A stretch of DNA of 64,000 nucleotides from Methylomicrobium lacus_A (GTDB lineage Bacteria; Pseudomonadota; Gammaproteobacteria; Methylococcales; Methylomonadaceae), in contig NZ_CP169217.1 of NCBI RefSeq assembly GCF_041897535.1, forward strand, positions 2,852,001 to 2,916,000, written 5' to 3'. The notes under the pieces were generated by a model. It had not been told where the DNA came from, did not search any database, and worked only from the letters and a program-made list of their open reading frames with translations. A program made the position numbers and the translations under genes. How positions within the stretch are numbered: the first letter of the stretch is position 1; each line of letters starts with the position of its first letter. Positions 42,485 to 53,120 of the stretch are shown in pieces.

Positions 42485-43069
42485 ATGATGGAATGGTTGT
42501 TTGTTCCCGCGGCCTATTTGATAGGCTCGGTTTCCAGTGCGATTATTATCTGCCGGCTGATGGGCCTGCCCGATCCGCGCGAGCAGGGTTCCGGCAATCC
42601 AGGCGCCACCAATGTGATGCGCATCGGCGGCAAAAAAGCGGCGGGCATCACGTTACTGGGCGATATGTTGAAAGGCCTGATTCCGGTTTACGGCGCCAAT
42701 CTGTTCGGCGTGCCGATCGAACTGCTGGCCGCGACCGGCCTTGCTGCCTTCATCGGCCATCTTTACCCGGTATTTTTCGGCTTCAAAGGCGGCAAGGGCG
42801 TCGCGACGACGATCGGCGTCTTGCTCGGTTATTCCTGGTTTTTGGGCTTGGCTTTCGTCGCGACCTGGCTGCTGATTTACAAGATCAGCAAGATTTCCTC
42901 TTTGTCCGCATTGATCGCCGCGGTACTGGCGCCTGCCTATGCCTGGTTCATCCTCGGCAGTCCGACGCTGGTCGAGGCGTCTGCCTTGATGACCGCGGTC
43001 CTGCTGTGGCGGCATAAGAGCAATATCCAGAGGCTGCTGGCGGGGGAGGAAGCGGCGATCAAGCCTTGA
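42485..43069 (+). CDS. plsY: Acyl-phosphate:glycerol-3-phosphate acyltransferase
   Basis: 194 residues from the ATG at 42485 behind GAAAGG. Inner-membrane enzyme starting phospholipid synthesis from acyl phosphate. Five spans are visible, with the conserved loops QGSGNPGATNVMRIGGKKA, GHLYPVFFGFKGGKGVATT and WRHKSNIQRLLAGEE. Family length and motifs leave little doubt. Confidence 0.95.
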   Translation: MMEWLFVPAAYLIGSVSSAIIICRLMGLPDPREQGSGNPGATNVMRIGGKKAAGITLLGDMLKGLIPVYGANLFGVPIELLAATGLAAFIGHLYPVFFGFKGGKGVATTIGVLLGYSWFLGLAFVATWLLIYKISKISSLSALIAAVLAPAYAWFILGSPTLVEASALMTAVLLWRHKSNIQRLLAGEEAAIKP

Positions 43070-43209
43070 TTTTAAGCTATTCGGGTCGGCGATGCAGCCG
43101 AGGCGTTGATGCCGATGTCAGTGTATTTTCAATCATGCCGTCCCGGCAAAGTGCAGTATAATAACCGGTTTTTTACAGCATTTTTTGATCTTATATTCAC
43201 AAGGCACCC

Positions 43210-44316
43210 ATGAAGCATTACAAAATCGCGGTACTGGCCGGTGACGGTATCGGTCCCGAAATCACCCAGGAAGCCCTCAAGGTTCTCAAAGTCGTCGAAG
43301 AGCGCAACGATGTCGCCTTCGAACTGATGCCGGCGTTGTTCGGCGCCTGCGCCTATTTCGCGACCGGCGATGCGTTCCCGCCGGAAACGATAGCGATTTG
43401 CGACCAGGCCGACGCGATTTTGAAAGGTCCGATCGGACTCAGCCATGAAGAATCGAAAAAGATTCCGGTCGACAAGCAGCCCGAACGCGGCGCTTTGCTG
43501 CCGCTGCGCCGCCGCTACAATACCTACGCGAATTTCCGTCCGGTTTCATTGCCGAAGGCGCTGGCGCATTTCTCGCCGTTGAAGCCCGAGGTGATCGGCG
43601 AAGGCATCGACCTGATCATGGTGCGCGAACTGGTCGGCGGCCTCTATTTCGGCGAAAAGGAAATGGGCGTGAATGCCGAGGGCCTGCGTTACGTGCGCGA
43701 AACGCTCGAATACGACGAAGTGCAGATCCGCCGGATCATGCACCAGGCGTTCAAGCTGGCGATGAAACGCCGGAAGCTCTTGCACAACATCCACAAGAGC
43801 AACGTCTTGAAATCGAGCGTGCTCTGGAACGAGGTGATGGAGGAGGTCGCGAAGGAATACCCGGAAGTGCAGGTAGTCAATTTTCTGGTCGATTCGGCCG
43901 CGACCGCGCTGTGCCTGAAGCCGACCCAGTTCGACGTGATGGTGATGGAAAACATGTTCGGCGACATCCTGAGCGATCAGGGCGGCGGCATCCTCGGTTC
44001 CCTGGGCCTGATGCCTTCGGCCTGCCTCGGCGACGACAAGGCCTATTATGAGCCTTCGCACGGCTCCGCGCCGGACATCGCCGGCAAGAACATCGCCAAT
44101 CCGTATTCGATGATCGGCTCGGTCGCGATGATGCTCGAAAACAGCTTCGGCATGGAAGCAGAAGCGAAAAACGTCTGGGCGGCGATGCAGGGCGTGTTCG
44201 CGGAGGGCTATTCGACCGCCGACCTGTCGAAGCCCGGCAGCGGCGTCAAGATGATCAGCACGGTCGAATTCGGCGACAAGGTCGTCGAAAAACTGCGCGC
44301 GATGCCGAAAGTTTAA
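43210..44316 (+). CDS. leuB: 3-isopropylmalate dehydrogenase-like protein
   Basis: 368 residues of the isocitrate/isopropylmalate dehydrogenase family. AVLAGDGIGPEITQEALKVL starts it; MVRELVGGLYFGEKEMG is the LeuB-type substrate loop, and GDILSDQGGGILGSLGLMPS and EPSHGSAPDIAGKNIANPYS are NAD and metal sites. LeuB oxidises 3-isopropylmalate in leucine synthesis. leuC and leuD are not adjacent, and the protein has unusual replacements, so this could be a paralogue with another beta-hydroxy acid substrate. Confidence 0.8.
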   Translation: MKHYKIAVLAGDGIGPEITQEALKVLKVVEERNDVAFELMPALFGACAYFATGDAFPPETIAICDQADAILKGPIGLSHEESKKIPVDKQPERGALLPLRRRYNTYANFRPVSLPKALAHFSPLKPEVIGEGIDLIMVRELVGGLYFGEKEMGVNAEGLRYVRETLEYDEVQIRRIMHQAFKLAMKRRKLLHNIHKSNVLKSSVLWNEVMEEVAKEYPEVQVVNFLVDSAATALCLKPTQFDVMVMENMFGDILSDQGGGILGSLGLMPSACLGDDKAYYEPSHGSAPDIAGKNIANPYSMIGSVAMMLENSFGMEAEAKNVWAAMQGVFAEGYSTADLSKPGSGVKMISTVEFGDKVVEKLRAMPKV

Positions 44317-44343
44317 CGGCATGCCGGTTTGTTTGAACAGTCG

Positions 44344-45147
44344 ATGAATTCGATCTTTGAATTCGCCGAAGCCTGTCTTTACCGGAACGACATCGACGAA
44401 AAACTGGCGCTGACGCGCCGGGCGATGCAGTTGTTGCGGGAAGGCCGCTTGCAGCTCGCAGACTCCGGGGCGGTATTGCCGATAGCCGGCGTCAGCTTTC
44501 CGGAGCGTCCGGTGCTGTTGCCGCCGCGCGAGATGCCGAAGCGTAAGTTGAATACGCCGGAAGGCGTCGCGGCGTTTTTTCACGCGATCGGCCATGTCGA
44601 ATTTGTCGCGATCTATCTGGCCTGGGACTTGCTCTACCGCTTTCGCGGCCTGCCGGAGCAGTTCTACCGCGACTGGCTGCGCGTGGCCGACGAGGAAGCG
44701 CAGCATTTCGCGTTGATCCGCGGCCACTTGCGGGCGATGGGCGTCGATTACGGCGATCTGCCCGCACACGGCGGCTTGTGGGAGCTCGCGACCGATACGG
44801 CCGGGCATCTGCTGGCCAGGCTGGCCTTGGTGCCGCGCTGTCAGGAAGCGCACGGGCTGGACGTGACGCCGGCGCTGATCGAAAAATTCAGGCAGGCCGG
44901 CGATGCAAAGAGCGTCGCGATCCTGGACCGGATTCTGACCGACGAGGTCGGCCATGTCGAATTCGGGTCTTATTGGTTCAAGTCTGTTTGCCTGGGGCAG
45001 GGGTTGGAGCCCGAAGCCGAATACCGGCGCCTGCTTGGCGAGTACTACAAGGGCGCCCGGCCGAAAGGGCCCTTCAACCGACCGCTCCGCATTCAGGCCG
45101 GTTTTTCGGGGGCGGAGCTGGATTGGCTGGAGAGCGGGGCCCGGTAG
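44344..45147 (+). CDS. DUF455 ferritin-like protein
   Basis: 267 residues from the ATG at 44344. Ferritin-like helices carry paired metal-ligand patterns: HAIGHVEFVAIYLAWDLLYR, ADEEAQHFALIRGHLRAMGV and LTDEVGHVEFGSYWFKSVC, spaced as in di-iron carboxylate proteins. A conserved ERPVLLPPREMPKRKLNTPE precedes them. The family (DUF455) is related to tRNA-hydroxylating di-iron enzymes, but its reaction is unknown. It follows leuB by 27 bases, so the genes may be co-transcribed. Confidence 0.85.
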   Translation: MNSIFEFAEACLYRNDIDEKLALTRRAMQLLREGRLQLADSGAVLPIAGVSFPERPVLLPPREMPKRKLNTPEGVAAFFHAIGHVEFVAIYLAWDLLYRFRGLPEQFYRDWLRVADEEAQHFALIRGHLRAMGVDYGDLPAHGGLWELATDTAGHLLARLALVPRCQEAHGLDVTPALIEKFRQAGDAKSVAILDRILTDEVGHVEFGSYWFKSVCLGQGLEPEAEYRRLLGEYYKGARPKGPFNRPLRIQAGFSGAELDWLESGAR

Positions 45148-45191
45148 CGGTAGAAGCAGCTAGGACATTCCGCTCGCGGTTTCAGATGCTC

Positions 45192-47135
<1,944 letters not shown>

Positions 47136-47414
47136 GAAGCGGATCCTTTAGGGTGCGATAGTGTTGAAGTTAATCGGGAAGACGCATCTTATCAAAATGT
47201 CCGGTTTTGTCCGTATAAAATTCCAGTTTATTTTTTACGGCTCGGCAAAGATTTGAATCCGAGATTGAATGCTTGCAGAATGCGATCGATGCCTTGCTAG
47301 GCGACTTCTAAGGCGTGGAGAAAAAAGGGCAAAATCGGGAGGAGGCCTGGAATTGAATTATCCGGCCAGCTATCGGCAATGGATGCGAATCGGGTATTAG
47401 GGGGTATCAAGAAA
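47136..47414. other. Upstream region of acs
   Basis: About 280 bases between acs and the tRNA cluster, moderately AT-rich. It presumably holds the acs promoter; I cannot point to defensible boxes. Confidence 0.3.
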
Positions 47415-47491
47415 TGGCGCGCTTGGCAGGACTCGAACCTGCGACCCTCGGCTTAGAAGGCCGATGCTCTATCCGGCTGAGCTACAAGCGC
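47415..47491 (-). tRNA. tRNA-Arg (anticodon TCT), copy 1
   Basis: 77 bases with encoded CCA. Acceptor GCGCTTG pairs with CAAGCGC; anticodon stem TCGGC / GCCGA encloses CTTCTAA, giving TCT, which reads AGA. Last of five tRNAs transcribed leftward; identical copy at 47786. Confidence 0.95.
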
Positions 47492-47493
47492 AA

Positions 47494-47570
47494 TGGTCGG
47501 GGTAGAGGGATTTGAACCCCCGACATCCTGCTCCCAAAGCAGGCGCGCTACCAGGCTGCGCTATACCCCG
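47494..47570 (-). tRNA. tRNA-Pro (anticodon TGG), copy 1
   Basis: 77 bases with CCA. Anticodon stem CCTGC / GCAGG encloses TTTGGGA; typical CGGGGTATAGCGCAGCCTGG 5' half. Two bases from the Arg gene; identical copy at 47865. Confidence 0.95.
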
Positions 47571-47687
47571 AATATCGTAATGTTGCTTGTGACTTTCCAG
47601 GCCACTCTCGGCGAGTGGTCTTTAACACGTTTATTAGGCCAACATCTACGGCGATAAGACGCGAGGCGTTGATCTAATTGAAATAGG

Positions 47688-47764
47688 TGGGGTGAACGAC
47701 GGGGCTCGAACCCGCGACAACAGGAATCACAATCCTGTACTCTACCAACTGAGCTACGCTCACC
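47688..47764 (-). tRNA. tRNA-His (anticodon GTG)
   Basis: 77 bases including the extra 5' G (position -1) that marks histidine tRNAs and the CCA end. Anticodon stem CAGGA / TCCTG encloses TTGTGAT. Lies between the two Arg-Pro pairs. Confidence 0.95.
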
Positions 47765-47785
47765 ATAAACGGATATATCAAGAAA

Positions 47786-47862
47786 TGGCGCGCTTGGCAG
47801 GACTCGAACCTGCGACCCTCGGCTTAGAAGGCCGATGCTCTATCCGGCTGAGCTACAAGCGC
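47786..47862 (-). tRNA. tRNA-Arg (anticodon TCT), copy 2
   Basis: Same sequence as the Arg gene 371 bases to the left, including flanking TATCAAGAAA. Part of the duplicated Arg-Pro unit. Confidence 0.95.
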
Positions 47863-47864
47863 AA

Positions 47865-47941
47865 TGGTCGGGGTAGAGGGATTTGAACCCCCGACATCCT
47901 GCTCCCAAAGCAGGCGCGCTACCAGGCTGCGCTATACCCCG
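47865..47941 (-). tRNA. tRNA-Pro (anticodon TGG), copy 2
   Basis: Same as the Pro gene 371 bases to the left; first gene of the leftward transcript, about 55 bases downstream of a strong promoter candidate. Confidence 0.95.
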
Positions 47942-47995
47942 TGTGTCTTCCTTATCTGGCTTGTGACTTTCTCAGCCACCCTTGAAGAGCTGCCT

Positions 47996-48024
47996 ATGAT
48001 AACGATGGATTAGAGTGTCGTCAA
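47996..48024 (-). promoter_or_regulatory. Promoter of the tRNA cluster
   Basis: On the minus strand TTGACG, exactly 17 bases, then TATCAT, placed about 55 bases before the first tRNA. Near-consensus sigma-70 promoter, fitting a stable-RNA transcript. The remainder up to 48284 shows nothing assignable. Confidence 0.7.
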
Positions 48025-48284
48025 ATTTTTTTTCGGTGCAGTGCGGTTATTTTGCAATGGGCTTATGGCGGCTTAGGGGTTAGTTACGTATTTGTTGTCA
48101 CAAAATATTGATTATTAAGGCTTAGCTGTTGATGGCGGTGAATAGGGCGGAGGCCTTGCTGGCGGCAGGAATTTATTGGTGATGTAATGATCAAAAAGTA
48201 GCGCCTGCGTAAGCTGCGCGTCATAATAAAGGCACCTGTCAGTAAAACTAATGAGCGGGAATTGACGTTTTTAGAGGAGAAGCT

Positions 48285-48842
48285 ATGAAGTGGGATTGCC
48301 GGTTGTTTTTTGCGCGCGCGCTGGTGTTGATTTTTTGCGTTTTCGCCGGGGCGGCTTTGGCCGAGGAAAATAAAATCATGAACATGAAACTTGAATCTTC
48401 GGATTTTGTTCACATGGGCGAAATTCCGAAACGCTTTACTTGTGACGGCGAGGACGTGGCGCCGGCGTTGAGCTGGTCCAATCTGCCGGCAGGCACGCAA
48501 AGCCTGGCGTTGATCGTCGATGACCCGGATGCGCCGGACCCTGCGGCGCCCAAGCTCGTTTGGGTGCATTGGGTGCTTTACAATATTCCGGCTTCATCCT
48601 CGGGTTTGCCGGCTGCCGCGAAAAAGCTGCCGGCAGGTAGCCTGCATGGCCTGAATGACTGGAAGCGCACCGGTTACGGCGGTCCTTGTCCGCCGATCGG
48701 CCGGCATCGGTATTTTTTCAAGCTCTATGCGCTGGATGCGGTGTTGCCCGATCTGGACAATCCGGATAAAAGCCAGCTCGAGAATGCGATGGCCGGGCAT
48801 ATCATCGGGAAGGCGGAATTGATTGGGACCTATCGGCATTAG
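48285..48842 (+). CDS. YbhB/YbcL-type (PEBP-like) exported protein
   Basis: 185 residues behind AGAGGAG. Signal peptide ending GAALA (about 1-26). The mature part holds IPKRFTCDGEDVAPALSW, DPDAPDPAAPKLVWVHWVLY and GYGGPCPPIGRHRYFFKLYA, the ligand-binding signatures of the phosphatidylethanolamine-binding/Raf-kinase-inhibitor-like family. The bacterial role is unknown. The end overlaps the next, convergent, gene by about 40 bases. Confidence 0.9.
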   Translation: MKWDCRLFFARALVLIFCVFAGAALAEENKIMNMKLESSDFVHMGEIPKRFTCDGEDVAPALSWSNLPAGTQSLALIVDDPDAPDPAAPKLVWVHWVLYNIPASSSGLPAAAKKLPAGSLHGLNDWKRTGYGGPCPPIGRHRYFFKLYALDAVLPDLDNPDKSQLENAMAGHIIGKAELIGTYRH

Positions 48843-49263
48843 CCGCGTTGTCCTGCGTTGCAGCGGTTTCCCGGTCTCCTATCGGGCCGTGGGGGTAGTG
48901 CTGTGAACGCGCCGCGAGCCAGCCTGACAACACCGCGGTACAGAGAAAGGCCAGTATCCCCGCTCCGGTTCGGATCAGAGTTTCCGAGCCGCTGCGGCGA
49001 GCCTGCGCGGTGAAAGGCGCGAGTGAGGCGAGGGTGCCGAGTGTGATCGAGACCCCGACCGAGAGCCAGCCTGCGAGTGTCGAGGCGCACCAGGGGCAGT
49101 GATGTTCGGCGGTCGGGTCGAAATAATTGCAGCCGAAAAAGAAACCGGACCACGGCCAGGCGCAGCCGCAGGCGAATAACAGGCCGCAAAGCGGAGTGAT
49201 TGCGATCAGCGCGAGGGTCAGGATTGCGGCGGCGGAACCGGTTTTTGCGGTCATTTTGATCAT
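48802..49263 (-). CDS. Cys-rich small membrane protein of unknown function
   Basis: 153 residues from the ATG at 49263, behind GAGAGG. About three hydrophobic segments (AAAILTLALIAITPLCGLLF, LAGWLSVGVSITLGTLASLA, GAGILAFLCTAVLSGWLAA). Between the first two a loop rich in cysteine and aromatic residues, ACGCAWPWSGFFFGCNYFDP then EHHCPWCAST, contains a CPWC pair that might bind metal or be redox active. The family is not recognised. Its coding end overlaps the PEBP-like gene. Confidence 0.6.
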   Translation of the reverse strand: MIKMTAKTGSAAAILTLALIAITPLCGLLFACGCAWPWSGFFFGCNYFDPTAEHHCPWCASTLAGWLSVGVSITLGTLASLAPFTAQARRSGSETLIRTGAGILAFLCTAVLSGWLAARSQHYPHGPIGDRETAATQDNAANADRSQSIPPSR

Positions 49264-49539
49264 CAATGCCTCTCAATTCCAGGTAGGCTAAAGCGCGTAG
49301 CGATCGTGTCGAAAACATCGCCGCGAGGCCAAATTAAGATGGGTTAAATTTTAGTCATTTTAACGCAGGATCAAGCAGGGCAAGCGCTTGCATTCCTTAT
49401 CAACGCGCAATGAACAACGTTATCCACAGGTTTTGTGGATATTCGCGGCGGGCGTCCTAAAGGCATCATGGCGGGTGCGCAGAGGCGGGCCAAATTGCCT
49501 TGAGGGCGTTTACAGGACTCGGGAAGCAGAGGAAACGGC
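49264..49539. other. Intergenic region with one DnaA-box-like site
   Basis: TTATCCACA at 49420-49428 is followed at once by GTTTTGTGGATAT, forming a short inverted pair. Only one perfect box is present and there are no neighbouring replication genes. Otherwise nothing assignable. Confidence 0.35.
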
Positions 49540-50796
49540 ATGGCGGAGTTGGAAAATTTCAAGTTGCTCGGCATCGCGCTGTCGCTGGGCTTGCTGATCG
49601 GGTTGGAGCGCGGCTGGCGTGAGCGCGAGCGCCGCGAAGGCATGCGTATCGCGGGGCTCCGCACCTATGGCTTGATCAGCTTTCTGGGCGGGGTCAGCGC
49701 GCTGCTGGCCCGGGAGACCGGTCCGCTGTTGATCGGTTTTGTCTTTATCGCGCTGGCGCTGGTCCTGCTGGTCGCGTACACCCAAAATCTCAAAAAATTC
49801 GAGGATGTCGGCATCACCAGCATGATCGCGTCCTTGCTGACCTTCATCCTGGGCGCGCTGGCGGTGTTCGGTCACGTCGTGCTGGCGGCCGCGGCGGCGG
49901 TCGTCACGACGCTGCTGCTCGGTTTCAAGCCCTTGCTGCATGGCTGGGTCGGCAAGCTCGATCAGCGGGAACTCGAAGCGACCTTGAAGCTGTTGCTGAT
50001 TTCGGTCGTGATGCTGCCGATCTTGCCCGATCAGGGCTATGGTCCCTGGCAGGTGTTCAATCCCTATCATGTCTGGTGGATGGTGGTGCTGATCGCGGGC
50101 GTTTCGTATCTCGGTTATTTTGCGATACGGATCGCGGGCGACCGGCACGGGCCGGTGGTGACCGGCGTCTTCGGCGGCCTGGTGTCGTCGACCGCGGTCA
50201 GCATCAACCTGGCGCGCCTCGCAAAAACCGACCCGGCGCTGTGCAACGCGCTGACGGCGGGCATCTTGACCGCCTGCGCGACGATGTTCGCGCGGACCCT
50301 GCTGCTGGCTTCGATAGTGAATCCCGCGTTATTCCAGCAGCTTCTGTCTTCGCTGCTGGCGATGAGCCTGCTCACCTACCTGGCGGCCTTGCTGCTTTGG
50401 CTGAATACCCGATCGCTACAGAACAACCAGGAAATCCCGCTCCAAAATCCTTTTCAGTTGGGCATGGCGCTGAAGTTCGGCTTGTTTTTGTCGGTGATCA
50501 TGCTGTTGTCCAGGGTGCTGCAAATCCAGTTTGGCGATGCGGGAGCTTACGTGCTGGCGAGTATTTCAGGCGTGGCCGATGTCGACCCGATTACCTTGTC
50601 GATGGCGCAATTGAGCAAGCAGGGGATGGACATCAGCGTCGCCGGGCGCGCGGTGTTGATCGCGGTCGCGGTCAACTCCGGATTCAAGAGTCTGATGGCG
50701 TGGGTGATTGGCGGTCATGCGCTTGGCCTCAGAGTCGGAGGCGTCCTGGTGGCGGCCATAGTACTGGGCTTGCTGATTGGCTGGCGGCTGTCTTGA
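49540..50796 (+). CDS. MgtC/DUF4010-type membrane protein
   Basis: 418 residues, behind AGAGGAAACGGC. The N-terminal third (residues 8-130) has MgtC-like GIALSLGLLIGLERGWRERE and GMRIAGLRTYGLISFLGG; the rest is the DUF4010 membrane domain with RIAGDRHGPVVTGVFGGLVS and SISGVADVDPITLSMAQLSK. About ten spans in all. MgtC-related proteins help survival at low magnesium, but transport has not been shown. No partner gene is adjacent. Confidence 0.85.
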   Translation: MAELENFKLLGIALSLGLLIGLERGWRERERREGMRIAGLRTYGLISFLGGVSALLARETGPLLIGFVFIALALVLLVAYTQNLKKFEDVGITSMIASLLTFILGALAVFGHVVLAAAAAVVTTLLLGFKPLLHGWVGKLDQRELEATLKLLLISVVMLPILPDQGYGPWQVFNPYHVWWMVVLIAGVSYLGYFAIRIAGDRHGPVVTGVFGGLVSSTAVSINLARLAKTDPALCNALTAGILTACATMFARTLLLASIVNPALFQQLLSSLLAMSLLTYLAALLLWLNTRSLQNNQEIPLQNPFQLGMALKFGLFLSVIMLLSRVLQIQFGDAGAYVLASISGVADVDPITLSMAQLSKQGMDISVAGRAVLIAVAVNSGFKSLMAWVIGGHALGLRVGGVLVAAIVLGLLIGWRLS

Positions 50797-50906
50797 TGCG
50801 TGTGCTCCGGATGATACAGGCTAACCCCTTTGGCTGCTCTTTTGAGCGGGCACAGATACGCTTGCCAAGCTGAATATCTGTGCCTCGCCTCTTCAAAGAC
50901 TCCGAT

Positions 50907-52046
50907 TCATTGAGCCGGGTCGAGCATCCAGACTACCGCGTGACGCTGGCCGTCGGCGGTCAGGGCGACACCGGCAACGTTGCCTTGCGCATCCACGGAG
51001 AACGCCTGCGAGCCGACGAAGGCAGCGGGCAGATACGTGTTGAGGTCAGTGGGCTGATAGTTTGTTGAGTCCCACACGATGGCGTGATAGTAGGCTGGTG
51101 TACTACGTTTCGAGTCGTCACCCGCGTAGCCGGCGATCCACGGGCCATTCACGGCCGCAGCGTAGCTGTGCGTGAAAGGATAAGGATGAATGACGAGTGC
51201 GCTAGCTGCCGTCCCAGACCAGACCGTGGCGAAGTTGAAGCGCTTATCCTTGTTGCCCTTGGGGGCTTCGGAACGGACGCGGATGTCGTAGCCGCTATAC
51301 CCGACCTGTAGCACGCCATCCGTGCCATACGCAACCGAGGCGGCTGCGTCCTTGGGGTGAAGCACCAACAAGGATTTCGCGCTGCCGCTCCACAGCGCGG
51401 CGTTCGCTGTGCCTTTAATGACATAACCGACCTGCAGTCCGCCGCCGACTCCGATAGCCTGTGCGCCGTTGCCGGCGTCGCCCAGATCAATGGCTGCCTG
51501 GGTCATGGCGTCCCAAACGACCGCGTGCGGTGGTCCGAATGCCGTGCCGTCCTTGATCAGCGGCGTGCCGTAACCGACGATCTGGCTGTCGTCCGTGGCT
51601 AATGCCTGGCCGCCGGCGTTATCGAAGGGTAGCGGGAGCGTGGTCGCACTGGCCGCCGTGCCGGTCCAGACCAGCGGCACGGAGCGATTGTTCGTGCCCG
51701 GTCCTGCGCCCCAGCCGACCTGCAAGGCGTCCGCGCTACCTTGCACGGAGGAACGTCCCTTGACGGCTTTCACAGGGTCGTCGAGGAAGGCGGGATGCAA
51801 ATCGATTTGATTCGCATCTTCCCAAAACGTCGCGCGAATGGCGCCGAACGAGGCGGTATCGGCAGAATAGCCGGCCGCTCCGCCGGTCGAAATGCCATTG
51901 GCTGTGCTGAGGGGGGAATTGGGCGTAAGGTCAATCGAAGTATAAGTTTGGGCCTGGACCGCGCCCGTCGCTGTTGCCAGGACGACGGCGGTGAGCAGGA
52001 GGATCATCGGGCTCGCATGGCGGACTGTGCCGATTCTGGTTTGCAT
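50907..52046 (-). CDS. Exported HAF-type repeat protein
   Basis: 379 residues behind GGAG, with a signal peptide ending GAVQA (about residue 32). The mature protein has roughly seven units of the type V-G-[YW]-...-A-x-[LV]-W-S-G or H-A-[VI]-V-W-D, for example GYVIKGTANAALWSG and GYAGDDSKRSTPAYYHAIVW, the pattern of extracellular HAF repeats that fold as propeller blades. The function in the envelope or outside is unknown. Confidence 0.75.
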   Translation of the reverse strand: MQTRIGTVRHASPMILLLTAVVLATATGAVQAQTYTSIDLTPNSPLSTANGISTGGAAGYSADTASFGAIRATFWEDANQIDLHPAFLDDPVKAVKGRSSVQGSADALQVGWGAGPGTNNRSVPLVWTGTAASATTLPLPFDNAGGQALATDDSQIVGYGTPLIKDGTAFGPPHAVVWDAMTQAAIDLGDAGNGAQAIGVGGGLQVGYVIKGTANAALWSGSAKSLLVLHPKDAAASVAYGTDGVLQVGYSGYDIRVRSEAPKGNKDKRFNFATVWSGTAASALVIHPYPFTHSYAAAVNGPWIAGYAGDDSKRSTPAYYHAIVWDSTNYQPTDLNTYLPAAFVGSQAFSVDAQGNVAGVALTADGQRHAVVWMLDPAQ

Positions 52047-52310
52047 ATATTCTCCATTCGCTTTGGGTTTTGGTTTTTGTTGTTCCCTTGTTCACCATAG
52101 AGCGGGCTAAACCTGGCCATCAATGCTCGTGCCTTAATAAGGTTTAACGTGATCAAAGTCGTTGCCTCTTTCGTGTTAAATGGGGCAAACACGAGTTATT
52201 TGATTTGAGGCCTCCCCCTATGGCGTCGGTCACATGACTGTATTCCCGTCACGCACGGTAAGGTTCAAAATAAGGGGGCAAACCTTAAAAAAGCTTGAAT
52301 CTCCCTGCAC

Positions 52311-53084
52311 TTAATCGTCGGAGCTTTCTAAATTCATCTCCTTTAAAAGATTGCCGGCTATTTTTGCAACATAGATCAAAACCGCGATTAAAATGGCTAG
52401 GCCAAAGACCAGCATGGCGTATGAAACAAGGCTTGCTTTCGGTGCGCCATTGGCCAGGCCGGTCAAGTGTTTGGTCGCATAACCGAAATAAACCAGGCTA
52501 CAGTTGTAAACTAAAATGCCGCTGGTTGCGGCTAGATAAGGCCGGAATTTAACTTCCGTAACCGATAAAGCATAACTGAGCAATGCAAATGGAAGCGGCG
52601 TCAGGCGCAATAACAACATCAATTTGAAGGCGTTGTCGCCGCTGATTGCCTTATCCAATGCGGCAAAACGCTTATGTCCGGCAATAAAAGCCGTGACCCT
52701 TGCCCGCACAAAATCCCGGCCCAGGAAGAATATCACCGCAGCCGACAGATAGGTTGCGATCACAACAGTCAACTCGGCGGTCGCGATAGGAAATAGTATT
52801 CCCGCCGCAAAACAAAGCGCATCAACCGATACGCATGCCGGCGAGAGAACCATGAACAAGGCGATAAAGGCCAGTGGCGCGAAAACGCCCCGGCCTTCAA
52901 TCCAGACTTCCAAATCAGGAAGATAAAGCTCAAGTTCATGTCCGATCAATAAAACAAGTCCGACAAAGATCAAGAACGCCGACAGCTTCCTGTCAAGACT
53001 CGTGTGGGGTAATCGCATGGCCGACTTATCCTTAAACGAAGGCAGATGATTAATGATTTGCTTTGATGAGTCACCCATCAGCAT
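52311..53084 (-). CDS. TVP38/TMEM64 (VTT-domain) membrane protein
   Basis: About 257 residues from the ATG at 53084; the ATG at 53018, behind AAGGAT, is an equally good start. Several spans carry the VTT/SNARE-associated family pattern: ELYLPDLEVWIEGRGVFAPL, LSPACVSVDALCFAAGILFP, FLGRDFVRARVTAFIAGHKR and LLLRLTPLPFALLSYALSV. Family members are thought to be lipid scramblases or small-molecule transporters. It lies 36 bases after the MgtE-like gene on the same strand, so the two may be one operon. Confidence 0.82.
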   Translation of the reverse strand: MLMGDSSKQIINHLPSFKDKSAMRLPHTSLDRKLSAFLIFVGLVLLIGHELELYLPDLEVWIEGRGVFAPLAFIALFMVLSPACVSVDALCFAAGILFPIATAELTVVIATYLSAAVIFFLGRDFVRARVTAFIAGHKRFAALDKAISGDNAFKLMLLLRLTPLPFALLSYALSVTEVKFRPYLAATSGILVYNCSLVYFGYATKHLTGLANGAPKASLVSYAMLVFGLAILIAVLIYVAKIAGNLLKEMNLESSDD

Positions 53085-53120
53085 AAACAAACATGAGCTT
53101 TTCCATCCGACAAATCGGTA

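Noticed and set aside
43546..44955. 469-residue open frame opposite leuB and DUF455
   Set aside because: Antisense shadow of high-GC genes; His/Asp/Arg-rich composition and no recognised domain, while both sense genes are clear family members.
47692..47886. 64-residue open frame over the tRNA genes
   Set aside because: Lies across tRNA-His and tRNA-Arg in antisense; no ribosome site.
49420..49433. DnaA box near 49.4 kb as a chromosome origin
   Set aside because: One perfect box without a cluster, AT-rich unwinding region or dnaA/gyrB/rnpA neighbours.
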